A DNA stretch of 64,000 bases from Actinomycetes bacterium (GTDB lineage Bacteria; Actinomycetota; Acidimicrobiia; Acidimicrobiales; Ilumatobacteraceae), in contig JAIXWJ010000060.1 in assembly GCA_027491335.1 (NCBI GenBank), positions 1 through 64,000 on the forward strand, written 5' to 3'. Below, one piece after another: positions 54,790-62,976 of this stretch (its first letter is position 1; every line of letters begins with the position of its first letter). The notes beneath the pieces are model-generated. The model searched no databases. It had not been told where the DNA came from and saw only the letters and a list, made by a program, of their open reading frames with translations. A program made the position numbers and the translations under genes.

Positions 54790-55869
54790 ATGGCCCCGTC
54801 AGACACATCCTCCTCGTTGTTGGCCTCGTCGTCGGTCACCCCTCGGCGCGCCGGCATCATTGGCGCTTCCGGGTACACCGGAGTGGAGCTGATGCGCCTC
54901 ATCGCCGGTCATCCGGGCCTCGAACTCGTGATGGCCACCGGAGACACGCAAGCCGGAAGCCGTGTGTCGGACCTGTATCCCAGCGTGACGGCCCGGTTCC
55001 CCGATCTGGTCTTTGGCTCGTCCGAGTTGTCGTCGGTGGTGGCCGCGGCCACCGGTTTGGACGTGGTGTTTCTCGGATTGCCGCACGAGGCGAGCATGTC
55101 CATTGCTCCGGCGCTCGTCGGCAAGGTCGGCTGCGTCGTCGACTTGTCGGCCGCGTTCCGCATGAAGGACGCCTCGGTGTACCCGACGTGGTACGGCTTC
55201 GAGCACGACCAACCCGCGTTACTGGCCGAGGCCGTCTACGGATTGCCCGAGTTGCACCGGGCCGCGCTGAAGGGCGCTCGCCTGGTGGCCACGCCGGGTT
55301 GTTACGTCACCGCGGCCACGTTGTGTTTGGCGCCGTTGGTTCGGCGCGGACTCGTACGGGATTCGGGAATCATCGTCGACGCCGCCAGCGGAGCATCCGG
55401 GGCCGGTCGGGCGTTGAAGCATGGGAGCCTGTTCGGCTCGGTGAACGAGGACATGAACGCCTACGGATTGCTCGATCATCGCCACACTCCCGAGATGCAG
55501 GATCAGATCGGCGCGCAGTTGCTGTTCACGCCGCACCTCGCGCCGATGAATCGGGGCATCCTGGCCACGTGTTACGCCACGCCGGCCTCGAGCACGTCCA
55601 CCGACGATCTACTGAACGCCCTCGCGGACTTCTACGCCGATGAACCCTTCGTGGTGGTGTCCGAACGTTCGCCGTCCACCAAGGCCACCTTGGGATCCAA
55701 CGCCGTGCACATCACCGCTCGACACGACGCACGAACCAACCACGTCGTCGTCATCGGCGCCCTCGACAACCTCTGCAAGGGGGCGTCGGGTGGCGCGGTG
55801 CAAGCGGCCAACGTCGCCCTCGGTCTGCCCGAGACCGTGGGCCTGTCTTCGATCGGGGTGTATCCGTGA
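54790..55869 (+). CDS. argC: N-acetyl-gamma-glutamyl-phosphate reductase
   Basis: This 359-residue NADPH enzyme catalyses the third step of arginine synthesis. The N-terminal Rossmann motif is GIIGASGYTGVELMRLI (about residues 19-35), and the catalytic cysteine is C171 in ATPGCYVTA. The C-terminal HRHTPEM-like segment contributes the active-site histidine. ATG 54790 lies seven bases after the -10 TATGAT and one base after the operator, so the mRNA is probably leaderless. GTGA overlap with argB. Confidence 0.96.
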   Translation: MAPSDTSSSLLASSSVTPRRAGIIGASGYTGVELMRLIAGHPGLELVMATGDTQAGSRVSDLYPSVTARFPDLVFGSSELSSVVAAATGLDVVFLGLPHEASMSIAPALVGKVGCVVDLSAAFRMKDASVYPTWYGFEHDQPALLAEAVYGLPELHRAALKGARLVATPGCYVTAATLCLAPLVRRGLVRDSGIIVDAASGASGAGRALKHGSLFGSVNEDMNAYGLLDHRHTPEMQDQIGAQLLFTPHLAPMNRGILATCYATPASSTSTDDLLNALADFYADEPFVVVSERSPSTKATLGSNAVHITARHDARTNHVVVIGALDNLCKGASGGAVQAANVALGLPETVGLSSIGVYP

Positions 55870-56759
55870 ACTCCAAACCCATCAATCCCGACGTGCGAGC
55901 CTCCGTTCTCATCGAGGCCTTGCCGTACATTCGGCGTTTCGCCGGCAAGACGATCGTCGTCAAGTACGGCGGCAACGCTCTGGCCGGCGCAACCGAATCC
56001 GATGCCTTGGCGTTGTTCGCCGAGGACATCGTGTTGATGCGCCTCGTCGGCTTGAAGCCGGTGGTGGTGCACGGCGGCGGACCGCAGATCAGCGATCTCA
56101 TGACGCGACTCGGCAAGGTCACCGAATTCCGTGACGGATTACGGGTCACCGACTCCGAGACCGTCGACATCGCCCGCATGGTGTTGAGCGGTCAGGTCAA
56201 TCCCCAGATCGTGGCGGCCATCAACGTTCACGGGCGTTTCGCCGTGGGCGTCAGCGGAGAGGACGCATCGCTGATCACGGCCTCGGCCAAGAATCCCGAT
56301 CTGGGCTTCGTCGGCGAGGTCGACCGCATCAACCCGGGCATCCTTCATCGTTTGCTCGACGACGAGTTCATTCCCGTCGTGGCCACCATCGGAACCGATG
56401 CCAACGGACAGGCGTACAACATCAACGCCGACACCGTTGCCGGAGCCATCGCCGAGGCGTTGGGGGCCGAGAAGTTGGTGTATCTCACCGACATCGAAGG
56501 TTTGCGACGCGTGGTGAACGACCCCGCGAGTCTCATTCGTCAAACCAGTCCCGACGAGTTGGACTCACTCATGGCCGACGGCACCATCGCCGGCGGCATG
56601 ATTCCCAAGGTCGAGAGTTGCGTGCGCGCCGTGCGCGGTGGCGTTCGACGTGCCCACATTCTCGACGGCCGCATCCCGCACGTTCTGCTCCTCGAACTCT
56701 TCACCGATGCCGGTATCGGCACCATGGTCGAGAGCGCCTACAAGAAGGTTTCCTCATGA
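55866..56759 (+). CDS. argB: Acetylglutamate kinase
   Basis: This 297-residue amino acid kinase phosphorylates N-acetylglutamate. It shows VKYGGNAL (about residues 35-42), VVHGGGPQISDLMTRLGK (about 69-86) and the GGMIPKVE segment (about 242). The N-terminal helix of about 20 residues is of the kind that forms arginine-inhibited hexamers. It follows argC directly; argJ, which sits here in many Actinobacteria, is absent. Confidence 0.96.
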   Translation: MNSKPINPDVRASVLIEALPYIRRFAGKTIVVKYGGNALAGATESDALALFAEDIVLMRLVGLKPVVVHGGGPQISDLMTRLGKVTEFRDGLRVTDSETVDIARMVLSGQVNPQIVAAINVHGRFAVGVSGEDASLITASAKNPDLGFVGEVDRINPGILHRLLDDEFIPVVATIGTDANGQAYNINADTVAGAIAEALGAEKLVYLTDIEGLRRVVNDPASLIRQTSPDELDSLMADGTIAGGMIPKVESCVRAVRGGVRRAHILDGRIPHVLLLELFTDAGIGTMVESAYKKVSS

Positions 56760-57961
56760 GTTCTCACGCATTCGACACGGCCGGCCTCGATCGGTGTCCG
56801 TTCATGCCGGTGTTCGGTGCTCCGGCCGTCATGTTCGAACGGGGGAGCGGAACCGAGTTGTTCGACTCCAATGGCAAGCGGTATCTCGACTTCTTGTCGG
56901 GCATCGCGGTGGTGTCGCTCGGACACGCGAACCCGGTGATCGCCGCCGCGGTGACCGAACAGATGAACCGGCTCGTTCACGTCAGCAACTTTTTCGCCAA
57001 CGACGCGGCCACCTCGGCCGCCGTCGCCGTGAACACCTTGTTGCGCGAGGCCACGGGTGCCAGCGGGCAGGTGTTCTTCTGCAACAGCGGTGCCGAAGCG
57101 AACGAAGCCGCCATCAAGTTGGCGCGCAAGTTCGGCGGTCGCGGCCGCCACGTGGTGGTCAGTGCGCTGGGTAGCTTTCACGGTCGCACGTTGGCCGCGT
57201 TGGCCGCCACCGGTCAGCCCGCCAAACACGAGCCCTTTCAGCCCATGCCCGACGGTTTCCGTCACGTGCCATTCGGTGATCTCGATGCGTTGCGCGCGAC
57301 GCTGGATTCGTCGTGCGCGGCCGTGCTCATCGAAACGGTTCAAGGCGAGGGCGGCGTCATCCCCGCCTCCTCGGAGTACTTGCGGGGCATTCGGCAGCTG
57401 TGCGACGAGCGCGGAATGTTGATGATGATCGATGAGGTGCAGACCGGATTCGCGCGCACCGGCGAGTGGTTCGGTTTCCAGCACGCCGGAGTCGTTCCCG
57501 ACGTCGTCACCATGGCCAAGGCCATGGGCAATGGCTTCCCCGTTGGGGCGTGCTGGGCGCGCACGGAGGTGGCCGCGGTCTTCCAGCCGGGCGATCACGG
57601 AAGCACCTACAGCGGCACGGCCATCGCCGGAGCCGCGGTGAACGCGGTCATCTCCGAAATGCGGCGGCTCGATGCTCCCGCCATGGCCCGCACCAAGGGT
57701 GATCATCTGGCGTCGGCTCTCGAAGGGCTGGACGGTGTGGTGGCGGTCCGCGGTCAGGGATTACTGCGCGCCGCGGACCTCGGGGCTCGCGACGCCAAGG
57801 CGGTGTACCTCGAGATGTTGAGCCGTGGAGTCGTCACCAACGCGGTGAACGCGAATTCGTTGCGTCTCGCTCCGCCATTGACCGTGTCCATCGCAGAGAT
57901 CGACGAGATGGTGTCCGTGCTGGCCGCCGTGCTCGCCGATGGAATTGGAGTTCCCTCGTGA
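56756..57961 (+). CDS. argD: Acetylornithine aminotransferase
   Basis: This 401-residue class III PLP aminotransferase converts N-acetylglutamate semialdehyde to N-acetylornithine. The PLP lysine is K255 in VTMAKAMGNGFP, after the MMIDEVQTGFARTG aspartate segment. FFCNSGAEANEAAIKLAR near residue 105 binds the PLP phosphate. ATGA overlap with argB, GTGA overlap with argF. Confidence 0.95.
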   Translation: MSSHAFDTAGLDRCPFMPVFGAPAVMFERGSGTELFDSNGKRYLDFLSGIAVVSLGHANPVIAAAVTEQMNRLVHVSNFFANDAATSAAVAVNTLLREATGASGQVFFCNSGAEANEAAIKLARKFGGRGRHVVVSALGSFHGRTLAALAATGQPAKHEPFQPMPDGFRHVPFGDLDALRATLDSSCAAVLIETVQGEGGVIPASSEYLRGIRQLCDERGMLMMIDEVQTGFARTGEWFGFQHAGVVPDVVTMAKAMGNGFPVGACWARTEVAAVFQPGDHGSTYSGTAIAGAAVNAVISEMRRLDAPAMARTKGDHLASALEGLDGVVAVRGQGLLRAADLGARDAKAVYLEMLSRGVVTNAVNANSLRLAPPLTVSIAEIDEMVSVLAAVLADGIGVPS

Positions 57962-58878
57962 GCGCGCGAAGTCTGCTGAACGTCACCGACCTGAACGTCG
58001 ACGAACTGGCGACGGTGTTGAAGCTGTCGCAACGCGATCCGGCGTCTCTCGGTCGACCCCTCACGTCGTCGACCGGTCTTGCGCTCGGGGCGGCGCTCAT
58101 CTTCGAGAAGCCGTCCAATCGCACCCGGCACAGCATGGAGATGGCCGTGGTTCAGTTGGGTGGTCATCCGGTCTACACGAGAGGCGAGGAGGTCGGTTTC
58201 GACACCCGGGAACCCGTCGAGGACATCGGTCGCATCCTGAGCGGATATCACGGTCTCGTCGCCGCGCGGGTCTTCTCGCATTCGGTCGTGGAGCGTTTGC
58301 GGGCCTCCTGCTCGGTTCCGGTCGTGAACATGTTGTCGGATGCCTCGCATCCGTTGCAGGGTCTGGCCGATGCGCTCACCATGGTGAACGAATTCGGCGA
58401 CCTGAATGGTCGCACGGTCGCTTACGTGGGCGACTACAACAACGTGGCCCGCTCGTTGGGTGAGGTGTGCGTCATGTTGGGCGCGCACTATCGCTTGGCG
58501 TGTCCCGTCGGCTATTGCGCCACGGACGACGAGTTGACGCGGTTGACGTCGCTGGGATCGGGAACGGTCGATCAATCCACCGACCCCGTCGTCGCGGTGC
58601 GCGGTGCTCACGCGATTCACACCGACACCTGGGTGTCCATGGGTCAGGAATCGGAGAAGGCCGAACGATTGGGAATCTTCGGTGCCTACACCGTGACCGA
58701 GTCGCTCATGTCGAAGGCGGCATCCGACGCCATCTTCATGCATTGTCTTCCGGCCTATCGCGGGTACGAAGTCGAGGCGTCCGTCATCGACGGATCGGGC
58801 AGTCGCGTGATCGAACAGGGGCACAACCGCTTGCATTCCGCGCGGGGAGCCATGGCGTTCTTGTTGGGGGTGAAGTGA
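57958..58878 (+). CDS. argF: Ornithine carbamoyltransferase
   Basis: This 306-residue enzyme makes citrulline from ornithine and carbamoyl phosphate. The carbamoyl-phosphate motif is EKPSNRTRHSME (about residues 50-61; usual form STRTR), followed by HPLQGLADALT (about 131) and the catalytic MHCLPAYRG (H262-C263). It uses carbamoyl phosphate from carAB, about 26 kb upstream. GTG start overlapping argD; TGATG overlap with argR. Confidence 0.96.
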   Translation: MSARSLLNVTDLNVDELATVLKLSQRDPASLGRPLTSSTGLALGAALIFEKPSNRTRHSMEMAVVQLGGHPVYTRGEEVGFDTREPVEDIGRILSGYHGLVAARVFSHSVVERLRASCSVPVVNMLSDASHPLQGLADALTMVNEFGDLNGRTVAYVGDYNNVARSLGEVCVMLGAHYRLACPVGYCATDDELTRLTSLGSGTVDQSTDPVVAVRGAHAIHTDTWVSMGQESEKAERLGIFGAYTVTESLMSKAASDAIFMHCLPAYRGYEVEASVIDGSGSRVIEQGHNRLHSARGAMAFLLGVK

Positions 58879-59369
58879 TGTCGTCCAAGGCTCATCGGCA
58901 GCAGTTGATCGCGTCGCTCATCGCCAAACACGCGGTCACCAATCAGCCCCAACTCGTCGATTTGTTGGCCCAGGACGGCGTGACCGCCACCCAAGCCACG
59001 GTTTCTCGTGACCTCGAAGACCTGGGCGCGGTGAAGGTTCGCGTGCCCGGAGGCGACACCGTGTACGCCATTCCCGAGTTCGCTCCGGCACGGCTGGCCC
59101 CCGAGGATCAACTGCGTCGCGTGATGGGCGAATGGGTCGCCGAGGTCACTCACAGTGGGCCGATGGTGGTGGTGCGCACGCCGCCGGGCTGCGCGCACGT
59201 GGTGGCATCGGCTCTCGATCGCAGTGGCATGCCCGAGATCGTGGGCACGGTCGCCGGCGACGACACCATCTTTTGCGTGGCCGCCGAACACTTCGGTGGT
59301 GCGAGTTTGGCCGCCATCTTGCGCGATCTGGCCGGCCTCAAGCCGACGACGTCGGGAGGAACGAAATGA
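58878..59369 (+). CDS. argR: Arginine repressor ArgR
   Basis: This 163-residue regulator has an N-terminal winged helix (HRQQLIASLIAKHAVTNQPQL...TQATVSRDLEDLGAVKV, residues 6-55 in parts) and a C-terminal hexamerisation/arginine-binding domain with GTVAGDDTIF (about residues 127-136), the conserved GT-x-GDDT loop. It should repress the argC operon through the tandem boxes at 54755-54788. Located inside the operon it controls, so feedback is built in. ATGA overlap with argH. Confidence 0.96.
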   Translation: MSSKAHRQQLIASLIAKHAVTNQPQLVDLLAQDGVTATQATVSRDLEDLGAVKVRVPGGDTVYAIPEFAPARLAPEDQLRRVMGEWVAEVTHSGPMVVVRTPPGCAHVVASALDRSGMPEIVGTVAGDDTIFCVAAEHFGGASLAAILRDLAGLKPTTSGGTK

Positions 59370-60802
59370 ACCAGAACGACAAGCACCACGACGACACGCA
59401 CAATGACGTCTCTAAGACGCTATGGCATGGTCGATTCGCCGGCGGGCCCGCCGACGAGTTGATGGCGTACACGGTCAGCCTTCCTTTCGATCGCCGCTTG
59501 TGGCGTGACGACATCGCGTGCTCGCGCGCGCACGTCGCCGGTCTCGCGCACGTGGGCATTCTGACCGTCGATGAACGCGACGCCGTGTTGGCGGCCCTCG
59601 ACGTGGTCGAGGCCGAGATGTCCGCGGACACCTTCGTGTTCGCCGCCGGCGACGAGGACATTCACACCGCGGTCGAACGTCGGGTCACCGAGATCTGCGG
59701 GCCTCCCGGCGCGAAGCTGCACACGGGGCGCAGTCGAAACGACCAGTCGGTGACGGGTTTGCGACTTTGGTGCAAGCGCGAGGTGCCTCTGGTTGCCGCG
59801 CGCATCGTGGCTTTGCAGGAGGTTCTCCTGGATCGTGCCCGCGAGGCCGGGGTGGGAAACGACGCCGTTTATCTTCCCGGTTACACGCACGTGCAACGGG
59901 CACAGCCGGTGTTGTTGGCCCATCATTTGTTGGCCCATGGGTGGGCGTTCGGTCGCGACATCGAGCGATTGCTCGACGCCCTCGAACGAGTCGACGTGTC
60001 TCCCTTGGGTGCGGGGGCGTTGGCGGGTTCATCGCTTCCCCTCGACCCGGAGTTCACCGCGCGCGAGTTGGGTTTCGCGCGCGCCTTCGACAATTCACTC
60101 GACGCGGTGAGCGATCGCGACTTCGTGGCCGAGATCTTGTTCGCGCTGTCCATGGTGGCCGTTCACCTCTCGCGCATCGGCGAGGAGTGGGTGTTGTGGA
60201 CGAGCGACGAATTCGGTTTCGCGGTGCTCGACGACGCGTACGCGACGGGTTCCTCGATGCTTCCGCAGAAGAAGAACGCCGACATCGCCGAGTTGGCGCG
60301 GGGCAAGGCCGGTCGCGTCATCGGAGACCTGACCGGACTGCTCACCACGCTCAAGGGTCTGCCACTGGCGTACAACCGGGACCTGCAAGAGGACAAGGAG
60401 CCGCTGTTCGACGCCATGGATCAGGTGTCGCTGGCGTTGTCGGCGCTCGCGGGCATGATCGCGACGGCGCGCTTCGTTCCCGAACGCATGCGCACCGCCG
60501 CCGACGCGCCCACCATGGCCGCCACCGACCTGGCCGAGTTCCTGGTGCGGGCGGGCACGCCGTTCCGCGACGCGCACGCGATCGTCGGTGCGTTGGTGCG
60601 ACGCTCGCTCGCGGGTGAGGGTGCACTGGTCGATCTGGTTCGCGCCGAGCCTCGCCTCGGTGATGATGCGGCGGCCTTGGTCGCTCCCGGTGTCGGCGTG
60701 CGCATGCGCACCACTCCCGGCGGGGCCGGCCCGCGTCCGGTGGCCCTGCAGATCGAGGGCTTCGCCTCGGCATTGCAGCAGTGGAAGCAAGCGATCTCAT
60801 GA
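59366..60802 (+). CDS. argH: Argininosuccinate lyase
   Basis: This 478-residue fumarase-family enzyme releases arginine and fumarate. It begins with LWHGRFAGGPADELMAY, has KLHTGRSRNDQ (about residues 114-124) and the family signature GSSMLPQKKN (about 295-304) with the catalytic serine just before it. argG, the preceding enzyme, is not in this window. Its stop overlaps the MarC start. Confidence 0.96.
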   Translation: MNQNDKHHDDTHNDVSKTLWHGRFAGGPADELMAYTVSLPFDRRLWRDDIACSRAHVAGLAHVGILTVDERDAVLAALDVVEAEMSADTFVFAAGDEDIHTAVERRVTEICGPPGAKLHTGRSRNDQSVTGLRLWCKREVPLVAARIVALQEVLLDRAREAGVGNDAVYLPGYTHVQRAQPVLLAHHLLAHGWAFGRDIERLLDALERVDVSPLGAGALAGSSLPLDPEFTARELGFARAFDNSLDAVSDRDFVAEILFALSMVAVHLSRIGEEWVLWTSDEFGFAVLDDAYATGSSMLPQKKNADIAELARGKAGRVIGDLTGLLTTLKGLPLAYNRDLQEDKEPLFDAMDQVSLALSALAGMIATARFVPERMRTAADAPTMAATDLAEFLVRAGTPFRDAHAIVGALVRRSLAGEGALVDLVRAEPRLGDDAAALVAPGVGVRMRTTPGGAGPRPVALQIEGFASALQQWKQAIS

Positions 60803-61428
60803 ACACTCGGCTGTTCGGAGAGGTTCTGGTGACGATGCTCGTCATCCTGGATCCGCCCGGCAACGTGCCCATCTTCCTCGCGGTCACTCGACAACTGTCG
60901 GCCAAAGAACGACATCGCGCCGCGTTTCTCGCGGTGGGCACCGCGTTTCTGGTGATCTCGTTGTTCGCCATCGGCGGTCAGACCATTCTCGACTACTTGC
61001 ACGTGTCGGTGCCCGCGTTGCAGGCCGCCGGTGGTTTGCTGTTGCTGTTGGTGGCGTTGCAGTTGCTTTACGGCAAGGGTGGCGATGACGGCTACATCGA
61101 GGCCACGCCCGAACAGCGCACGTCCATCGCGTTGGTGCCGTTGGGCACGCCCTTGTTGGCGGGACCCGGCGCCATCGTGGCCACCATCGTCTTCTTCAGC
61201 CGCGCCGACGGCGCCGGAGAATGGTTCACGGTGGTGGGCGGAACGGCCGTGGCATTGTTCATCTCGTTGCTCGCTCTGCGTTTCAGCGGCATCGTGCAGC
61301 GAATCGTGCGGCCGACGGGCGTCTTGTTGTTGGCTCGCGTGGCGGGCATGATCCTGGCGTCGGTGGCCGTGCAGATGATCGCCGACGCCGTGACCGAGTT
61401 CGTGCGCGCCGGCGCCGACAAAATGTAG
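60799..61428 (+). CDS. MarC family integral membrane protein
   Basis: This 209-residue protein has six hydrophobic segments and the MarC pattern MLVILDPPGNVPIFLAVT near the N-terminus and LVPLGTPLLAGPGAIVATIV in the middle. MarC proteins were once linked to multiple antibiotic resistance, but that is unproven; transport of small solutes is suspected. ATG 60799 overlaps the argH stop (ATGA), so it may be co-transcribed with arg genes. Confidence 0.9.
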   Translation: MNTRLFGEVLVTMLVILDPPGNVPIFLAVTRQLSAKERHRAAFLAVGTAFLVISLFAIGGQTILDYLHVSVPALQAAGGLLLLLVALQLLYGKGGDDGYIEATPEQRTSIALVPLGTPLLAGPGAIVATIVFFSRADGAGEWFTVVGGTAVALFISLLALRFSGIVQRIVRPTGVLLLARVAGMILASVAVQMIADAVTEFVRAGADKM

Positions 61429-61430
61429 CC

Positions 61431-61844
61431 ATGCCCTACCGACAGTCGATCCGAGTTCGCTACGGCGAGTGCGACATGCAACGTGTCGTGTTCAACGCCA
61501 ACTATTTCGTGTATTGCGACGACGTGGTGGACTCGTGGACTCGCATCGCCCTGGCCGACGAGTTGAGGGCCGCCGGTAGCAGCACCGATCTTCACGCCGT
61601 CGGATTCGACTTCATGTTGAAGAACACCAACCTCACGTGGCACGCCCCGGCGAGATTCGGCGACACCATCGACATGACCGCGGCGGTGTCGCGTTGGGGC
61701 AACAGCAGCTTCGACGTGAGCATCAACGGCAGTGTGGACGGTGAGTCGCGTTTCGACGCGGTGATCACCTATGTCAGCATCGATCCCGTGTCCCAACGAC
61801 CCGCACCGGTGCCCGACTTCGTGAAGGCCGCGCTCGATCGTTAG
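61431..61844 (+). CDS. Hot-dog fold acyl-CoA thioesterase (YbgC/4HBT family)
   Basis: This 137-residue protein has the family pattern RVRYGECDMQRVVFNANYFVYCDD (residues 8-31 in parts), with the catalytic Asp/Glu region near residue 13, and the TWHAPARFGDTIDM strand near 77. It hydrolyses acyl-CoA thioesters; the substrate is unknown. It starts two bases after marC. Its TAG stop shares the TTAG overlap with the convergent DUF2332 gene. Confidence 0.88.
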   Translation: MPYRQSIRVRYGECDMQRVVFNANYFVYCDDVVDSWTRIALADELRAAGSSTDLHAVGFDFMLKNTNLTWHAPARFGDTIDMTAAVSRWGNSSFDVSINGSVDGESRFDAVITYVSIDPVSQRPAPVPDFVKAALDR

Positions 61845-62884
61845 GCGCCCCAGTTCACCCAGTTGCCGTGCGGGTGCGTGGTGGCCAGTCGTTCCACCCG
61901 CCGGACACCCTGTCGCCAGGTGACGAGACTGATCACCGTGATGTCCTCGTCCTTTCCGGCGTGTCCGGGCAACTCGGGTGTCTCGCGAGGGCTCTCGGCG
62001 ATGATCCAACTCAGATCGGTCGACGCGCCGAGACGATCGAGGGCGTTCACGAATTGCGTGCGACGCGCGGGGGAGAGGTAGTTCAACACCCAGCTGGTGG
62101 TCACCACCGGGTGACCATGCTCGCGAACGCGTTCGATGGCCCCCTCGACGTCGTCGACCGCATCGCCCTTCTCCACCTGAATGTCGTGAACCCGCGCGAG
62201 AGAGATCGCCGAACGCAATCGCGCGAAGCGCTCCACCTGGTCGGGCCAGGCACAGGCCTCGAGCCAACGAACCTGGTCGTCGTCGCGAACGTCGATGGGC
62301 GATGCGTCGATGCCGAGGGACCGGACCACATCGGGCGGCCGACTCGGAAGTGGCGGCTCGCCCCGCACGTCACAGCCGATCGTCAGCGTCGAGCCGGAAC
62401 CGATCAGGCCTCCGGGGCGAACGTCGTAGTCGATGTGTGGTGCGAGCAAGGTGAGCCCGGCGCTGCTGCCAATGTCCACTCGCGCGAGCGTTCCGACCTC
62501 GTCGTTCAGCATCGACAGTGGAAAGAGGAACCAGTTGCACCGGCCGATCTCGTTGGTTTGCGTGGACCGCGTGGCCAGCAGTTCCCTCATCGGCTCCGAG
62601 CGCGACAGGACGAAGTCCACGAAGTGGTCCGTGGCGTCACCCTCGGCGTTCACCCGTTCGAAGTTGGGGTAGTGATCGGCGAGAGGGTGGTTCGGTTCGG
62701 CGAGCAGGAGATGGTGGGCGCTGGCGAAGAGCAACACCGGGATGCGCTGGGTTTCCGGCGTCACCGACATCAGGTCCAGCACCCGCGGTTCGCGAGACAC
62801 ACGCGCGGCGATGCGTCCGTACAGCGGGGCGCCCACCTCGAACGCTCGGGCGAAGTCTGCGAATCGTCGCGCGAGTTCGTCCAC
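61841..62884 (-). CDS. DUF2332 family protein
   Basis: This 347-residue protein matches my memory of DUF2332: RFADFARAFEVGAPLYGRIAARVS near the N-terminus, then EPNHPLADHYPNF, the TQTNEIGRCNWFLFPL segment, RVDIGSSAGLTLLAPHIDYDV (about 140-160) and a C-terminal WVLNYLSPARR part. The GSSAGLTL region resembles a nucleotide- or SAM-binding loop, but no function is established. GTG 62884 is six bases after the -10 TATAGT and fits the family start; the longer open frame would run into tyrS. Confidence 0.88.
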   Translation of the reverse strand: MDELARRFADFARAFEVGAPLYGRIAARVSREPRVLDLMSVTPETQRIPVLLFASAHHLLLAEPNHPLADHYPNFERVNAEGDATDHFVDFVLSRSEPMRELLATRSTQTNEIGRCNWFLFPLSMLNDEVGTLARVDIGSSAGLTLLAPHIDYDVRPGGLIGSGSTLTIGCDVRGEPPLPSRPPDVVRSLGIDASPIDVRDDDQVRWLEACAWPDQVERFARLRSAISLARVHDIQVEKGDAVDDVEGAIERVREHGHPVVTTSWVLNYLSPARRTQFVNALDRLGASTDLSWIIAESPRETPELPGHAGKDEDITVISLVTWRQGVRRVERLATTHPHGNWVNWGA

Positions 62885-62890
62885 GAGTCG

Positions 62891-62896
62891 ACTATA
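62891..62896 (-). promoter_or_regulatory. -10 element of a leaderless DUF2332 promoter
   Basis: On the minus strand TATAGT lies six bases before the GTG at 62884, five of six to consensus. No Shine-Dalgarno is present. Confidence 0.55.
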
Positions 62897-62910
62897 CGAG
62901 AGGGGCCCCC

Positions 62911-62941
62911 GACGGAAATGAAACCCGACGGAAATGAAACC
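62911..62941 (+). repeat. Two 16-bp tandem repeats upstream of tyrS
   Basis: GACGGAAATGAAACC occurs at 62911-62925 and 62927-62941, a 16-bp period, in the 92-bp divergent gap between the DUF2332 gene and tyrS. A partial third copy (GGAAAGTGG) follows. The array is richer in A than its surroundings. Confidence 0.75.
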
Positions 62942-62963
62942 GGAAAGTGGGGTCGATTCTTGG

Positions 62964-62969
62964 GAGAAT
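62964..62969 (+). promoter_or_regulatory. Possible -10 element of tyrS
   Basis: GAGAAT (four of six to consensus) lies seven bases before the tyrS ATG at 62977 and would give a leaderless mRNA. GGAAG between them could instead act as a weak ribosome binding site. Confidence 0.3.
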
Positions 62970-62976
62970 GGAAGCG

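Noticed and set aside
54708-54902. N-terminal extension of YqgE to 54902
   Set aside because: It would cross the divergent argC promoter and enter argC, and exceeds the normal family length by 65 residues.
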